Source: Tsuneonella dongtanensis (GTDB lineage: Bacteria; Pseudomonadota; Alphaproteobacteria; Sphingomonadales; Sphingomonadaceae). From it: a DNA stretch of 64,000 nucleotides. The stretch spans positions 496,001 through 560,000 of the forward strand of contig NZ_CP016591.1 of the NCBI RefSeq assembly GCF_001698205.1, read 5' to 3'. The position numbers and the translations under genes are program-made. Every line of letters starts with the position of its first letter. Within the stretch, counting starts at the first letter, position 1. The notes under the pieces were generated by a model. It was not told where the DNA came from and made no database searches. It saw nothing but the letters and a program-made list of their open reading frames with translations. Of this stretch, positions 26,393 to 35,725 are shown one piece after another.

Positions 26393-27919
26393 ATGAGCGA
26401 CATGGTGACAATCAGCGAAGACGACCTGATCGAGAGCGTCGCCGATGCGTTGCAGTACATCAGCTACTATCATCCGATGGACTACATCAGGGCGCTCGGC
26501 GAAGCCTATGAGGCCGAGCAGGGGCCCGCGGCGAAGGACGCCATCGCGCAAATCCTGACCAACAGCCGGATGTGCGCCGAAGGGCACCGGCCGATCTGCC
26601 AGGACACCGGGATCGTCAACGTCTTCGTGAAATGGGGACAAGACTGCCGGCTGGGCTCCGCCCGCTCGCTCCAGGACGTCATCGATGAGGGCGTGCGCCG
26701 CGCCTACAACCATCCCGAGAACAAGCTGCGCGCCTCGGTCCTTGCCGATCCCGCATTCACGCGTCGCAATACCCGCGACAATACGCCGTGCGTCCTTTCG
26801 GTCGAGATGGTCCCGGGACGCACCGTCTCGATCGATGTAGCCGCCAAGGGCGGGGGCAGCGAGAACAAGTCCAAGTTCAAGATGATGAATCCCAGCGATT
26901 CGATCGTCGACTGGGTGCTCGAGATGCTGCCGCAGATGGGCGCGGGGTGGTGTCCGCCCGGCATGCTCGGCATCGGCATCGGCGGGACCGCCGAACACTG
27001 CGTCAAGCTGGCCAAGGAAAGCCTGATGGACCCGATCGACATGGGCCAGCTCAAGGCCCGCGGACCGCAGAACGATATCGAGGCGCTGCGGATTGAGATC
27101 TTCGACAAGGTCAATGCGCTCGGCATCGGCGCGCAGGGGCTGGGCGGCCTTTCGACCATCCTCGACGTCAAGATCATGGACTGGCCATGCCACGCGGCGG
27201 GCAAGCCGGTCGCGATGATCCCCAACTGCGCCGCGACCCGCCACGCGCACTTCACGCTGGACGGTTCGGGGCCCAGCTTCCTCGAGAAGCCGAAGCTGTC
27301 GGACTGGCCCGAAGTGCACTGGACGCCCGATGCCGCAGCGAAGCGGGTCGACCTCGATTCGCTCACCGCGCAGGAAGTGGCGAGCTGGAAGGCCGGCGAC
27401 CGGCTGCTCCTCAACGGTGCGATGCTCACCGGTCGCGATGCCGCGCACAAGCGCATCAAGGACATGCTCGACAAGGGTGAGGAACTCCCGGTCAGCTTCA
27501 GGGGCCGCGCGATCTACTACGTCGGCCCGGTGGATCCAGTGGTCGGCGAAGTGGTCGGGCCCGCGGGACCGACCACGGCGACGCGGATGGACAAGTTCAC
27601 CGACATGATGCTCGAACTCGGGCTCCTCGCGATGATCGGCAAGGCCGAACGCGGACAGGGCGCGGTGCAAGAGATCGCGAAGCACAAGGTCGCCTATCTC
27701 ATGGCGGTCGGCGGGGCGGCGTACCTTGTCTCGCGGGCGATCCGCGAAGCGAAGGTCGTCGCGTTCGAAGACCTCGGGATGGAAGCGATCTACGAGTTCC
27801 GGGTGGAAGACATGCCGGTGACGGTGGCGGTCGATGCCGACGGCGCCAACGTGCACACGCTGGCCCCTGCGGAGTGGCGGGAACGGATCGCGCAGGAGGG
27901 CCTTCTGCCGACGGCGTGA
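26393..27919 (+). CDS. Class I fumarate hydratase
   Basis: A 508-residue class I ([4Fe-4S]) fumarase that converts fumarate to L-malate in the TCA cycle. The N-terminal alpha domain shows the cluster Cys motif region (RMCAEGHRPICQDTGIVNVFVKWG). The GGGSENKSKFKMMNP stretch and GAGWCPPGMLGIGIGGTAEHCVK are hallmarks, and the C-terminal beta domain includes YVGPVDPVVGEVVGPAGPTTATRMD. AGGAGG lies 12 bases before the ATG. It is likely the sole fumarase in this region. Confidence 0.95.
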   Translation: MSDMVTISEDDLIESVADALQYISYYHPMDYIRALGEAYEAEQGPAAKDAIAQILTNSRMCAEGHRPICQDTGIVNVFVKWGQDCRLGSARSLQDVIDEGVRRAYNHPENKLRASVLADPAFTRRNTRDNTPCVLSVEMVPGRTVSIDVAAKGGGSENKSKFKMMNPSDSIVDWVLEMLPQMGAGWCPPGMLGIGIGGTAEHCVKLAKESLMDPIDMGQLKARGPQNDIEALRIEIFDKVNALGIGAQGLGGLSTILDVKIMDWPCHAAGKPVAMIPNCAATRHAHFTLDGSGPSFLEKPKLSDWPEVHWTPDAAAKRVDLDSLTAQEVASWKAGDRLLLNGAMLTGRDAAHKRIKDMLDKGEELPVSFRGRAIYYVGPVDPVVGEVVGPAGPTTATRMDKFTDMMLELGLLAMIGKAERGQGAVQEIAKHKVAYLMAVGGAAYLVSRAIREAKVVAFEDLGMEAIYEFRVEDMPVTVAVDADGANVHTLAPAEWRERIAQEGLLPTA

Positions 27920-27995
27920 TCTGCACGATGAAGCGCCGATTCCGCCCGACGCAGGCACTGGCGCTCCTGTGTCGTCTGGTGCATCAGCCCACTCG

Positions 27996-29219
27996 ATGAC
28001 CGCTTCTTTCGGTTCCCCTTCGTCCCGCGTGCCGCTGCGCACGGTGCTCGCGTCGATCGCGGGGCTGTGGGCCTGCTATTTCGTGCTCGTGACGATCCGA
28101 GCGGCGATCGGTCTCGAGATGCAGACCGAACTGCTATGGCGCCGCGCCCTCGTCTGCCTCATCGGCATGGCGATCACGTTCGCGATGTGGCGGGTGCTGC
28201 GCCTGGTCGAGCGCCGCTCGCTGGGCGTGCAGATCGTGGCCGCATTGGTACTGGCGATCCCCGCATCGCTGGCGATCGCGCAGATCAACATTTCGATTTT
28301 CGCCGAGGTTCAGGAGCGGGTCGAGAGCAAGATTGCGGAGCGGCGCGGCTACTCGATCAGCCGGGATTCGGCGGGCAACATCGTGATCGAGGCACCCGCG
28401 CTGCCCAATGCCGACGCCGACGGGCCGATCGGACCGGACAACGCAGGCATGTCGCGCGTCGTGCTGCCAGCCGACGATGCGAACGGCAAAGCCTGGCTGC
28501 CCCTGATCGAACTGGCGATCGGGCGCTACTTCCTCTTGCTCTCTTGGGCCGCGCTCTACCTTGCGATGGTCGCCATTGGCCGAGCGCGCGAAGCCGAACG
28601 CCGCGAAGCCGAATTCCGCAGCGCGGCCCGCGCGGCCGAACTTCGTTCGCTTCGCTACCAGGTCAATCCGCATTTCCTGTTCAACGCCTTCAACTCGCTT
28701 TCCGCGCTCGTCATGACCGGCAAGGGCGACAGGGCCGAGGAAATGATCCAGCGCCTCTCGAGCTTCTACCGACACAGTCTGACCGAAGATCCGACCGGGG
28801 ATGTCGCGCTGACAGACGAGATTGCGCTCCAGCGCGATTACCTCGCCATCGAGGCACTTCGTTTCCCCGAGCGTCTCCGCGTGGTCATCGATTTGCCGGA
28901 CCACCTGGCTTATCTCGACGTCCCCGGCATGATCCTGCAACCGCTCGTGGAGAACTCGGTGAAATACGCGGTCGCACCCGTCACACGGCCCGTGACAATC
29001 ACGATTTCAGCCCGGGAGGAATACGGACGGCTCGTCCTCACCGTCGCCGACGATGGGCCCGGCGTGCCCGATAGTGCGGAGCATGGCTTCGGTATCGGGC
29101 TCGCTAACGTTCGCGACCGGATCGAAGCGAGGTATGGCCGGGACGCGACTATCGTATCCGGTCCTGTGGAGGGCGGCTACCGCAGCGAGTTTCGTTTGCC
29201 GATGTTGCGCCATGCGTGA
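27996..29219 (+). CDS. LytS/YehU-type sensor histidine kinase
   Basis: A 407-residue membrane kinase. The N-terminal part holds about four transmembrane helices (e.g. ALVCLIGMAITFAMWRVL, VAALVLAIPASLAIAQ) and a periplasmic loop, then another helix (YFLLLSWAALYLAMVAIG). The His_kinase domain has NPHFLFNAFNSLSALV (phospho-acceptor His226) and the ATPase domain has ILQPLVENSVKYAV and DDGPGVPD. It phosphorylates the LytTR regulator encoded next, whose start overlaps its stop by eight bases. A second such pair lies at 61.8-63.8 kb. Confidence 0.92.
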   Translation: MTASFGSPSSRVPLRTVLASIAGLWACYFVLVTIRAAIGLEMQTELLWRRALVCLIGMAITFAMWRVLRLVERRSLGVQIVAALVLAIPASLAIAQINISIFAEVQERVESKIAERRGYSISRDSAGNIVIEAPALPNADADGPIGPDNAGMSRVVLPADDANGKAWLPLIELAIGRYFLLLSWAALYLAMVAIGRAREAERREAEFRSAARAAELRSLRYQVNPHFLFNAFNSLSALVMTGKGDRAEEMIQRLSSFYRHSLTEDPTGDVALTDEIALQRDYLAIEALRFPERLRVVIDLPDHLAYLDVPGMILQPLVENSVKYAVAPVTRPVTITISAREEYGRLVLTVADDGPGVPDSAEHGFGIGLANVRDRIEARYGRDATIVSGPVEGGYRSEFRLPMLRHA

Positions 29220-29976
29220 CGCGGCGCTTACTCCTACCGGGGGCCAGGGCGCGAAGCCGCTTCGCGCCTTGATCGTCGATGACGAGCCGCTGGCGATCGA
29301 ACGCATGCAGATCATCTCTGCGAAAATTCCCGAACTCCAGGTCGTCGGGACCGCCAGCGACGGTGCCGCGGCGCTGCGCCTGGTCGAAGCGTTGGCGCCC
29401 GACCTGGTCCTGCTCGACATGACGATGCCCGAGCTCGATGGGCTTGCCGTCGCGCGCGCTCTCGCCAAGCGCGCCCAGCGCCCGGCGATCATCTTCGTGA
29501 CCGCGCACGAACATTTCGCCGTTGAGGCATTCGATCTTGAAGCAGTCGATTACGTCCTCAAGCCTGTGACGCCGGAGCGGCTGGGTCGCGCGATTGATCG
29601 GGCGCTCGCGCGCAGCGAGGTACGCGGCGGCCGTTCCGAAGCACGCTGGTTGACAGAGTTGTGGGTTCCCCATCGCTCCGAACTCCTGCGGATCGACGTT
29701 TCGCAGGTCAGTCGCATCGATGCGGAACGCGATTATGTCCGGCTCCATGTCGGGGATCGCACGTACCTGCTCCTCCAGACCATCGCCGGGCTGGAGGAGC
29801 GACTGGACCCGTCCCAGTTCATCCGCATCCATCGTTCGACTATTCTTCGCCGCGATTGCATCCGCGGCCTTCGCCACGACGGCCTGGGTATCTGGTCGAT
29901 CGAGGTCGATGGCGGCCAGGCCCTGCGTATCGGGCGGACCTACATGGCGAAGGTGAAGGCGATGGCCGGGCGCTGA
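29212..29976 (+). CDS. LytTR-type response regulator
   Basis: A 254-residue regulator. The receiver domain has ALIVDDEPLAIERM, phosphorylation site Asp69 in LVLLDMTMPELDG and Lys in VLKPVTPERL. The C-terminal LytTR DNA-binding domain follows (ELLRIDVSQVSRIDAERDY, RIHRSTILRRD). It is coupled to the sensor kinase upstream. Target genes are unknown; a LytTR operator would be a pair of short direct repeats, which I did not find. Confidence 0.92.
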   Translation: MRDAALTPTGGQGAKPLRALIVDDEPLAIERMQIISAKIPELQVVGTASDGAAALRLVEALAPDLVLLDMTMPELDGLAVARALAKRAQRPAIIFVTAHEHFAVEAFDLEAVDYVLKPVTPERLGRAIDRALARSEVRGGRSEARWLTELWVPHRSELLRIDVSQVSRIDAERDYVRLHVGDRTYLLLQTIAGLEERLDPSQFIRIHRSTILRRDCIRGLRHDGLGIWSIEVDGGQALRIGRTYMAKVKAMAGR

Positions 29977-30017
29977 ACGGCCGCTTCGGCCGGTCTTGCG
30001 CACGGCTCACGCGGATT

Positions 30018-30050
30018 GAGCCCGGGAGGGGGGCTGTCCCGCCCGGGCTC
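30018..30050. terminator. Hairpin between the LytTR gene and urcA-like gene
   Basis: GAGCCCGGG at 30018-30026 pairs perfectly with CCCGGGCTC at 30042-30050 across a G/C-rich loop. A second small hairpin (CGGCCG-CTT-CGGCCG) sits at 29978-29992. There is no T-tract, so termination could be weak or Rho-assisted. Genes on both sides converge here. Confidence 0.5.
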
Positions 30051-30095
30051 CGATGCCGCGGGGAAGCGGCGATCGATTCGTGTGCGCGAGCCCGG

Positions 30096-30389
30096 TCAGG
30101 CAGCGGCAACGAAATGGCTGACGAGCGCAGCGTGCGCCTTTGCGCGGCACGCCTTTTCGTCCTTGCGCGAAGGAACCTGACCGTTGCCGTCGACTGCGCA
30201 GTAGCGTCGGGAAGCCTTGTCGATCCGCTTTTCCAAAGCGAACCTGCCTTCCGGGGTCGAAAGGTCGAGACCATCGACATTGACCGTCGCTATCAGTCTG
30301 GCGTGTGCGCCATCGGATGCCGCCGTGGCCGGGACCGTGAGACTGGCGGCCAGCACAGCCGCAGCACTTGCTTGGAGAAGAATGTTCAT
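30096..30389 (-). CDS. UrcA family exported protein
   Basis: A 97-residue exported protein with a signal peptide (MNILLQASAAAVLAASLTVPA). The mature part has the UrcA pattern: VDGLDLSTPEGRFALEKRIDKASRRYC and CRAKAHAALVSHF with two Cys likely forming a disulfide. UrcA proteins are small periplasmic proteins of unknown function common in Caulobacterales and Sphingomonadales. The start at 30389 has GAGG upstream. Confidence 0.85.
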   Translation of the reverse strand: MNILLQASAAAVLAASLTVPATAASDGAHARLIATVNVDGLDLSTPEGRFALEKRIDKASRRYCAVDGNGQVPSRKDEKACRAKAHAALVSHFVAAA

Positions 30390-30637
30390 AGAGCGATCCT
30401 CTGGTTGCGAAGCTACCTTCGACCGGCAGCTCTGCGGCAATTGATGGTCCCCTATTTCGCGCAGTGCATCCGGTTATCGACAACTGCAGGGCGGCTTCGC
30501 CGGAACCGCATGCGGCGTCGACCAAGGACCGGATCGGTCCGACGAACGATCGTCCGGTGTTCGGTCGGCGCAGATGATTGCTTCGACGGCCGCGGACGCG
30601 CATTGTCTTCGCGCTGCCGCTTCCCACATCGATAGCG

Positions 30638-30904
30638 ATGGCCCTCTTCGCGATCTTCATCCTCGGTATCGCCAACTTCGCGATGCACCGGGCCGTGATG
30701 AACAGCGGCCACCCGATGCTGGGACGCAGCCCGTGGTATGTTCACCGGCTGGGCGGCCGGATCACGCTGATCACGGAATTCCTCCTGCTCTTCGCGGCAA
30801 TGCTGCTCGTCGCCGAAGGGTGGGCCTGGGCGGCGTGGCTCTATTTCGGCTATTCGGCGCTGAACGCTCTGGCCGCGTGGCTGATTCTGACCCGCCGCGT
30901 GTGA
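30638..30904 (+). CDS. Small membrane protein of unknown function
   Basis: An 88-residue protein with three likely membrane segments: ALFAIFILGIANFAMH, TEFLLLFAAMLLVAEGW and AAWLYFGYSALNALAAWLI. The polar loop (NSGHPMLGRSPWYVHRLGG) is conserved-looking. I take the start at ATG 30638; a TTG at 30578 is the longer alternative and there is no clear ribosome-binding site. The preceding 250 bases hold no other gene. Function unknown. Confidence 0.65.
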   Translation: MALFAIFILGIANFAMHRAVMNSGHPMLGRSPWYVHRLGGRITLITEFLLLFAAMLLVAEGWAWAAWLYFGYSALNALAAWLILTRRV

Positions 30905-30943
30905 TCGCGGGGAACCGGAAGCGCGCGGCTTCGCTTAGGCCGC

Positions 30944-31792
30944 ATGGCAAGCAACCTAACCTGGCTCATCTACAACAGCGCGAGCGGCAGCCATGACGAC
31001 GAATTGCTGCAAGGGATCGTCGATGCCCTGGGTGCAGCCGGACGACCGCCCGACCGCCTGATCGACTGCAAGGATGGAACGCCCGATGCAGAAGAGGCCG
31101 ACCGGGCGGGGCTCGAGCTGATCGTCGTGCACGGCGGCGACGGAACGCTCAGCCGGACGATCGAGAAACTGGAAGGCTTCGGTGGCCAGGTGCTTGTCCT
31201 GCCGGGCGGCACGTTCAACCTCCTCAGCCGCGAAATCTTCGGTGAGCGGGACCCGATCGAGATCATCGATTTGCTCGGCAAGGGGCATCTCGGCGTCCGG
31301 CGCCGGACGTGCATCCGCGGCGAAGGCGTGCTTGCCCTGTGCGAACTGCTTGCCGGCCCGGGAGCCAAATGGGCCGACGTGCGCGAGGAGCTGCGCGACG
31401 GCGATGTCGGAGAGCTGCTTGCCAAGGGGTGGGACGCCGCGGCCACCAGCACGGTCGGACCGATGGTCGCCCTCGCCGCGCCCGCTGCCGGGAAAGAGGA
31501 AGGTTATGCGGGTATCCGCATGTGCCCGAAGGCGAACGGCATCGCGCTGCATGGCTATGCCGCCGAAGGTATCGGCGATTACATCCAGCAGGGCATCGCG
31601 ATCCTCAAGCGCGATTTCCGCGAAGGCCCACACGACAACCTGGGCTCTGCCCCTTCTGTCGAGTGCCGTTCGCTCGACGGCGAGGCGATACCGTTGATGG
31701 TCGACGGCGAGCGCAGCGAGGGCGGCTCCACATTGCGCTTTTCCCTCGACAGGCTGGACGTCGATCTGCTTGGGATCGTGGATGGTCGATAG
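30944..31792 (+). CDS. Diacylglycerol-kinase-like lipid kinase family protein
   Basis: A 282-residue protein of the diacylglycerol kinase catalytic fold. The nucleotide-binding segment is VVHGGDGTLSRTIEKLEG, followed by LPGGTFNLLSREIFG, as in the DgkB/YegS family. The C-terminal substrate domain is shorter than usual. It could phosphorylate a lipid, possibly diacylglycerol, or be a divergent member. Its stop overlaps the phosphoesterase start. Confidence 0.8.
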   Translation: MASNLTWLIYNSASGSHDDELLQGIVDALGAAGRPPDRLIDCKDGTPDAEEADRAGLELIVVHGGDGTLSRTIEKLEGFGGQVLVLPGGTFNLLSREIFGERDPIEIIDLLGKGHLGVRRRTCIRGEGVLALCELLAGPGAKWADVREELRDGDVGELLAKGWDAAATSTVGPMVALAAPAAGKEEGYAGIRMCPKANGIALHGYAAEGIGDYIQQGIAILKRDFREGPHDNLGSAPSVECRSLDGEAIPLMVDGERSEGGSTLRFSLDRLDVDLLGIVDGR

Positions 31793-32642
31793 TACGCTGC
31801 TGTTTCACCTGTCCGACATCCACTTCGGGCTCGAACACAACCGCGCACTCGACTGGGTGGCCGCCGAGATCGTCTCGCGCAAGCCGGCAGCGGTCCTGAT
31901 TACCGGCGACCTGACGATGCGCGCGCGCACCCGCGAATTCGCCGCGGCGCGCGATTGGATCCTGTCGCTCGAAGCCCCGGTGACGGTCGAGGTCGGCAAC
32001 CACGACCTGCCCTACTTCAATCCCTACGAGCGCTTCTTCGATCCCTACCGCAAGTTCCGCGGCATGGAATCGGTGGTCGAGCGGGAAATCGATCTGCCGG
32101 GCATCTCGATCGTGCCATTAAAGACCGCCGCGCGGATGCAGCCGCGGCTCAACTGGTCGAAGGGGTGGATCAGCGATGCGGCGCTGGAGAAATGCCTCGC
32201 CGCGATCGACGCCCTGCCGCCGGGCACGAAGGTCCTCGTCACCGCGCACCATCCGCTTGTCGAGGTCGGCACCAGGGGCACCGCGCTCACCCACGGTGGG
32301 ACCCGCGCGCTCGCCGAGCTGGCAAAGCGCAATGTAACCGCGGTTCTCTCGGGGCATGTGCACGATCCGTTCGACCTGACCCAGCAGACCGCCAACGGGC
32401 CCGTGCGGATGATCGGGGCGGGCACCCTGTCGCAGCGCATCCGCTCGACCCCGCAGAGCTTCAACGAACTCCACTTCGCGCCGGACGGCACGCTCACCGT
32501 CGAAGCGCGCAACCTCCAGGACGTCCCGACCGAGGCGATGAAGATCGACTCCGTGCCCGAGGACGCCACTCCGCCGCGCGAGCCGGGCGAACCGGTCGCA
32601 CCGGTCAACGCCGTGCCCCGCGTCGATCCACCGGTTCACTAG
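31782..32642 (+). CDS. Metallophosphoesterase
   Basis: A 286-residue calcineurin-fold phosphoesterase with all five metal motifs: LSDIHFG, ITGDLTM, VGNHDLPYF, VTAHHPL and SGHVHDPFD. It probably acts on a nucleotide, lipid or phosphodiester; the UshA/CpdA-like layout does not fix the substrate. The C-terminal 40 residues are Pro-rich and disordered. The start at 31782 overlaps the upstream lipid-kinase gene by 11 bases, so the two are likely co-expressed. Confidence 0.9.
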   Translation: MVDSTLLFHLSDIHFGLEHNRALDWVAAEIVSRKPAAVLITGDLTMRARTREFAAARDWILSLEAPVTVEVGNHDLPYFNPYERFFDPYRKFRGMESVVEREIDLPGISIVPLKTAARMQPRLNWSKGWISDAALEKCLAAIDALPPGTKVLVTAHHPLVEVGTRGTALTHGGTRALAELAKRNVTAVLSGHVHDPFDLTQQTANGPVRMIGAGTLSQRIRSTPQSFNELHFAPDGTLTVEARNLQDVPTEAMKIDSVPEDATPPREPGEPVAPVNAVPRVDPPVH

Positions 32643-32651
32643 GCAAACGAA

Positions 32652-32679
32652 AAGGGCGACCTCTTGCGAGGCCGCCCTT
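32652..32679. terminator. Bidirectional intrinsic-type terminator
   Basis: AAGGGCGACCTC (32652-32663) pairs with GAGGCCGCCCTT (32668-32679) across TTGC with a single mismatch. The minus-strand arm ends in T-rich sequence (CCCTTTTCGTTT), so it can stop rpsI transcripts; the plus-strand side ends CCTTCCATT for the phosphoesterase. Confidence 0.75.
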
Positions 32680-32711
32680 CCATTCCGCCGTCGCGGAAAT
32701 CTGTTGCCGGA

Positions 32712-33242
32712 TCAGCGCTTGCTGAACTGGAAGCTGCGGCGGGCCTTGGCGCGGCCGTACTTCTTGCGCTCGACCACGCGGCTGTCGCGGGTGAGGAAGC
32801 CGGCGGCCTTGACCGTCGCGCGGAGCGCGGGCTCGTACTTCGACAGCGCCTGGGCGATGCCGTGCTTGACCGCACCGGCCTGGCCCGAAAGCCCGCCGCC
32901 CTTGACGGTGGCGACCACGTCGTACTGGCCCTGCCGATCGGTGATCGTGAAGGGCTGGTCGATGACGAGGCGCAGCGTCGGACGCGCGAAGTAGACTTCC
33001 TGGTCGCGGCCGTTGACGGTCACCTTGCCGGTGCCGGGTTTCAGCCAGACGCGCGCGGTGGCGTCCTTGCGGCGGCCGGTGGCGTAGGCGCGGCCCTGCT
33101 TGTCGAGCTCCTGCTCGCGCAACGGGGCGTTGCTGACCTTGGCCGGGGCCTGGGTCTCTTCGGCGGTATCGGCTGCCGGGGCGTCGCCCGCCAGCGTCTT
33201 GAGGTCGGCGAGATCCGACACGGTGTTCTGTTCGTCGGCCAT
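32712..33242 (-). CDS. rpsI: 30S ribosomal protein S9
   Basis: A 176-residue S9 with an N-terminal extension of about 45 residues (acidic, Ala-rich), then the core [21 protein letters not shown] and the C-terminal [20 protein letters not shown] that reaches the P-site tRNA. Its ATG overlaps the rplM stop by one base (TAATG), so L13 and S9 are translationally coupled, as in most bacteria. It ends just before a bidirectional terminator. Confidence 0.97.
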   Translation of the reverse strand: MADEQNTVSDLADLKTLAGDAPAADTAEETQAPAKVSNAPLREQELDKQGRAYATGRRKDATARVWLKPGTGKVTVNGRDQEVYFARPTLRLVIDQPFTITDRQGQYDVVATVKGGGLSGQAGAVKHGIAQALSKYEPALRATVKAAGFLTRDSRVVERKKYGRAKARRSFQFSKR

Positions 33243-33721
33243 TACGCGGTGACCTTGTTCTTGCGGTTCATCGAAGCGACGTCGAGCGTCTCGGGCTGGT
33301 TGCCGGCGTGCGGATGCTCGGTGCCGGCATAGAGGTGCAGCGCCTTCATCTGCTGGCGGCCGAGCGGCCCACGGGGGACCATGCGCTCGACGGCCTTCTC
33401 CAGCACGCGCTCGGGGAAGCGGCCGCCGAGGACCTTGTCCGCGGTGATGGCCTTGATCCCGCCGGCATAGCCGGTGTGCTTGTAATAGGTCTTCTCACCC
33501 AGCTTCTTGCCGGTGAAACGCACCTTGTCGGCGTTGATCACGATCACGTGATCGCCGCAGTCGACGTGCGGGGTGTAGCTCGGCTTGTGCTTGCCGCGCA
33601 GGATGTTGGCGACGATCGAGGCGAGGCGGCCGACGACGAGCCCTTCGGCGTCGATCAGGTGCCACTTCTTCTCGACCTCGGCCGGCTTGATCGACCGGGT
33701 GGTCTTGCTGAGCGCCTTCAT
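33242..33721 (-). CDS. rplM: 50S ribosomal protein L13
   Basis: A 159-residue L13, slightly longer than the usual 142-150. Core signatures are [35 protein letters not shown] and [25 protein letters not shown]. The start at 33721 (MKALSKTTR) is preceded by AAGGACC. It leads the rplM-rpsI pair. Confidence 0.97.
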   Translation of the reverse strand: MKALSKTTRSIKPAEVEKKWHLIDAEGLVVGRLASIVANILRGKHKPSYTPHVDCGDHVIVINADKVRFTGKKLGEKTYYKHTGYAGGIKAITADKVLGGRFPERVLEKAVERMVPRGPLGRQQMKALHLYAGTEHPHAGNQPETLDVASMNRKNKVTA

Positions 33722-33846
33722 GGCTGGTCCTTGGTTTGCGAATTGAATGCACGGCAATGGCCGCGCGGAGCGGCGCCTCTGGCGAAACTGGCGCCGCAAG
33801 TCAAGCAAATCGGCGGGTTTGCGGAGAGGTAAAATAATACCGTGAG

Positions 33847-34170
33847 CTAATCGAGGCCGTATGCGAGGAACGCCAGCGTCGCCGGCGGCGCGCTGTCCGC
33901 TCGCCATCCGATCACCACCGGAACGTCGTAGACGTGCAGTTCCTCGACCATCGCCACCGCCGCATCGAGGGTACGCGCATCGAGCTTGATCAGCACCCCG
34001 TATTCCTCGGATCGCTGCATCGCGCCCTTCCAGACGAAATGCGATTCGATCGGCCCGATGACGTTGGCGCAGGCCGCAAGGCCCGAACCGACGATGGAAA
34101 TCGCCAGGTTGCGCGCATTCTCCGCCGTGTCGACCGGGGTCCAGATCAGCGCCGGGGCGCCCAGGCTCAT
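33847..34170 (-). CDS. CutA-like divalent-cation tolerance protein
   Basis: A 107-residue CutA1-type protein: [39 protein letters not shown] and the [12 protein letters not shown] helix-strand pattern of the trimeric ferredoxin-like fold. CutA proteins are linked to metal tolerance, but the mechanism is unclear. The start at 34170 overlaps the stop of ctaA in an ATGA. The longer frame to 34401 lacks family sequence. It ends 126 bases before rplM. Confidence 0.88.
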   Translation of the reverse strand: MSLGAPALIWTPVDTAENARNLAISIVGSGLAACANVIGPIESHFVWKGAMQRSEEYGVLIKLDARTLDAAVAMVEELHVYDVPVVIGWRADSAPPATLAFLAYGLD

Positions 34171-35207
34171 GCCGCGCGGCGCCCGGCGATGTGCATGCCC
34201 CACGCGGTCGCGGCGACCAGCAGCGCGCCGACGAACTGGTGGAGCACCGCAATCCACAGTGCGACGCCGGTCATCACCGTGGCGATGCCGAGCAGAATCT
34301 GCACCCCGAACGCCGAATGGATTGCAATCGATGCGCGCCGCTCGATCCCGCGCACCTTGCGCGCAAGGAGGATCAGAAACGCCACCGCGACCCATGCCCA
34401 CCAGCGGTGGAGGAAATGGATCAGGAACGGGTCATGAAGCGCGGCCCACACGAAGCCGCGGCTCGCATCGTATTCGGGCACCAGCCGGCCCTGCATCAGC
34501 GGCCAGGTGTCCGAAGCGAGCCCTGCGTCGAGACCCGCGACCCAGGCACCGAGGAGCAGCTGGACGAAGAGCACTCCCCCGACCAGCGCCGCAAGCCCGG
34601 TGATCCGCGCAGGTCGTGCCGACTTGTCGCGGTCGAGTGCCAGGAGGTCGAGTGCGGTCCACACCAGCCCTGCGAGCGTGAACAGCGCGGTGAGCAGGTG
34701 GATCGAGAGCCAGAAATGGCTGACGTCGGTCGACGTCTCGTTGATGCCGGAGCGGACCATGAACCAGCCGAACGCACCCTGCATTCCGCCCAGCGCGAGC
34801 AGGGCGACGAGCCGCGGCTTGTACCCTGCGGGAATCGCCTTGCGGATCCAGAACCACGCCAGCGGCACGGCAAAGGCAAGGCCGATGATCCGCCCGAGCA
34901 GCCGGTGGAACCACTCCCAGAAATAGATGAACTTGTAGTCCGCCAGCGTCATTCCGGCCGGACCGGTCACTTGCCGGTATTCGCCGATCTGCTTGTATGC
35001 GTCGAACTCGGCCTGCCACTGCGCCTCGCTGAGCGGAGGGATCGCACCGGTCACGGGTTTCCATTCGGTGATCGACAGCCCCGATTCGGTCAGGCGGGTT
35101 ATGCCGCCCACCGCCACCATCGCGACGACGAGCACGGCGACGGCAAACAGCCAGCGCGCGATCGCGCGCGGCCGGTTCGTGTCGGTCGAAATCGAAGGAG
35201 ACACCAT
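34167..35207 (-). CDS. ctaA: Heme A synthase (CtaA/Cox15)
   Basis: A 346-residue membrane enzyme with about eight helices that oxidises heme O to heme A for cytochrome c oxidase. Haem-ligand His residues fall in [46 protein letters not shown] and [11 protein letters not shown]. It is followed by cutA with an ATGA overlap. No cytochrome oxidase structural genes are in this window. Confidence 0.95.
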   Translation of the reverse strand: MVSPSISTDTNRPRAIARWLFAVAVLVVAMVAVGGITRLTESGLSITEWKPVTGAIPPLSEAQWQAEFDAYKQIGEYRQVTGPAGMTLADYKFIYFWEWFHRLLGRIIGLAFAVPLAWFWIRKAIPAGYKPRLVALLALGGMQGAFGWFMVRSGINETSTDVSHFWLSIHLLTALFTLAGLVWTALDLLALDRDKSARPARITGLAALVGGVLFVQLLLGAWVAGLDAGLASDTWPLMQGRLVPEYDASRGFVWAALHDPFLIHFLHRWWAWVAVAFLILLARKVRGIERRASIAIHSAFGVQILLGIATVMTGVALWIAVLHQFVGALLVAATAWGMHIAGRRAA

Positions 35208-35269
35208 CGGGCGCGCAAATGGGCCGTCCGACCGCGAATCGCAAGCGTATCCGCGCCGGAAAGGCTTGC

Positions 35270-35287
35270 GTAACGATACAGCGTTAC
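35270..35287. promoter_or_regulatory. 18-bp palindromic operator candidate ahead of merC
   Basis: GTAACG-ATACAG-CGTTAC: two perfect 6-base arms (35270-35275 and 35282-35287) around a 6-base spacer, ending 18 bases before the merC start codon and 63 bases from the divergent ctaA start. The position suits a metal or redox repressor site, such as a Fur/Zur family protein, but the regulator is inferred only. Confidence 0.45.
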
Positions 35288-35305
35288 ATACATCGGCGGC
35301 ACGTC

Positions 35306-35725
35306 ATGGCCAATGCGTTCATCTTCTCGATTCGGGGCAACCTCGACCGCGCTGGCATCACCCTGTCCGCGCTGTGCGTGGTGCATTGCCTGGCGACGCT
35401 GGTGCTGGTCTCGGCGCTTGGCCTCGGCGGAGAATTGCTGGCCGATCCGATCATCCACGAAGTCGGCCTTGTGCTGGCGATGATCGTCGCCGCGGTCGCA
35501 ATCGGCTGGGGCGCCCTCAAGCACCGCCGCGCTGCGCCCTTCGTCACCGCGATGACCGGCCTCTCCTTCATGGGCGGCGCGCTCGCGGTCCCGCACGGCT
35601 TCGAAGAGGCGATCCTGACGATCATCGGCGTGGCGCTGGTGTCGCTCGGTCACATCCTCAACTTGCGCGCCTGCCACTGTTCGCTATCTGGCGAGCATGC
35701 CTGCACCGCTGACCCTGACCGTTAA
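35306..35725 (+). CDS. MerC domain-containing membrane protein
   Basis: A 139-residue protein with four predicted transmembrane helices ([66 protein letters not shown]). CVVHC is the MerC-type metal-binding Cys pair in helix one; a second group, RACHCS, lies near the C-terminus. MerC transports mercuric ion in mer operons, but related proteins occur without mer genes. The start at 35306 is 18 bases from a palindrome. Its 3' end overlaps the thiSG start by 29 bases. Confidence 0.83.
   Translation: MANAFIFSIRGNLDRAGITLSALCVVHCLATLVLVSALGLGGELLADPIIHEVGLVLAMIVAAVAIGWGALKHRRAAPFVTAMTGLSFMGGALAVPHGFEEAILTIIGVALVSLGHILNLRACHCSLSGEHACTADPDR

Noticed and set aside
26351-28042. A long minus-strand frame opposite the fumarase gene
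   Set aside because: Antisense shadow of a gene with full-length family motifs; no start or domain support.
33542-33553. GATCACGTGATC in rplM, a CACGTG-centred palindrome resembling parS
   Set aside because: Flanks do not match the parS consensus (TGTTnCACGTGnAACA), and coding of Asp-His-Val-Ile explains it.
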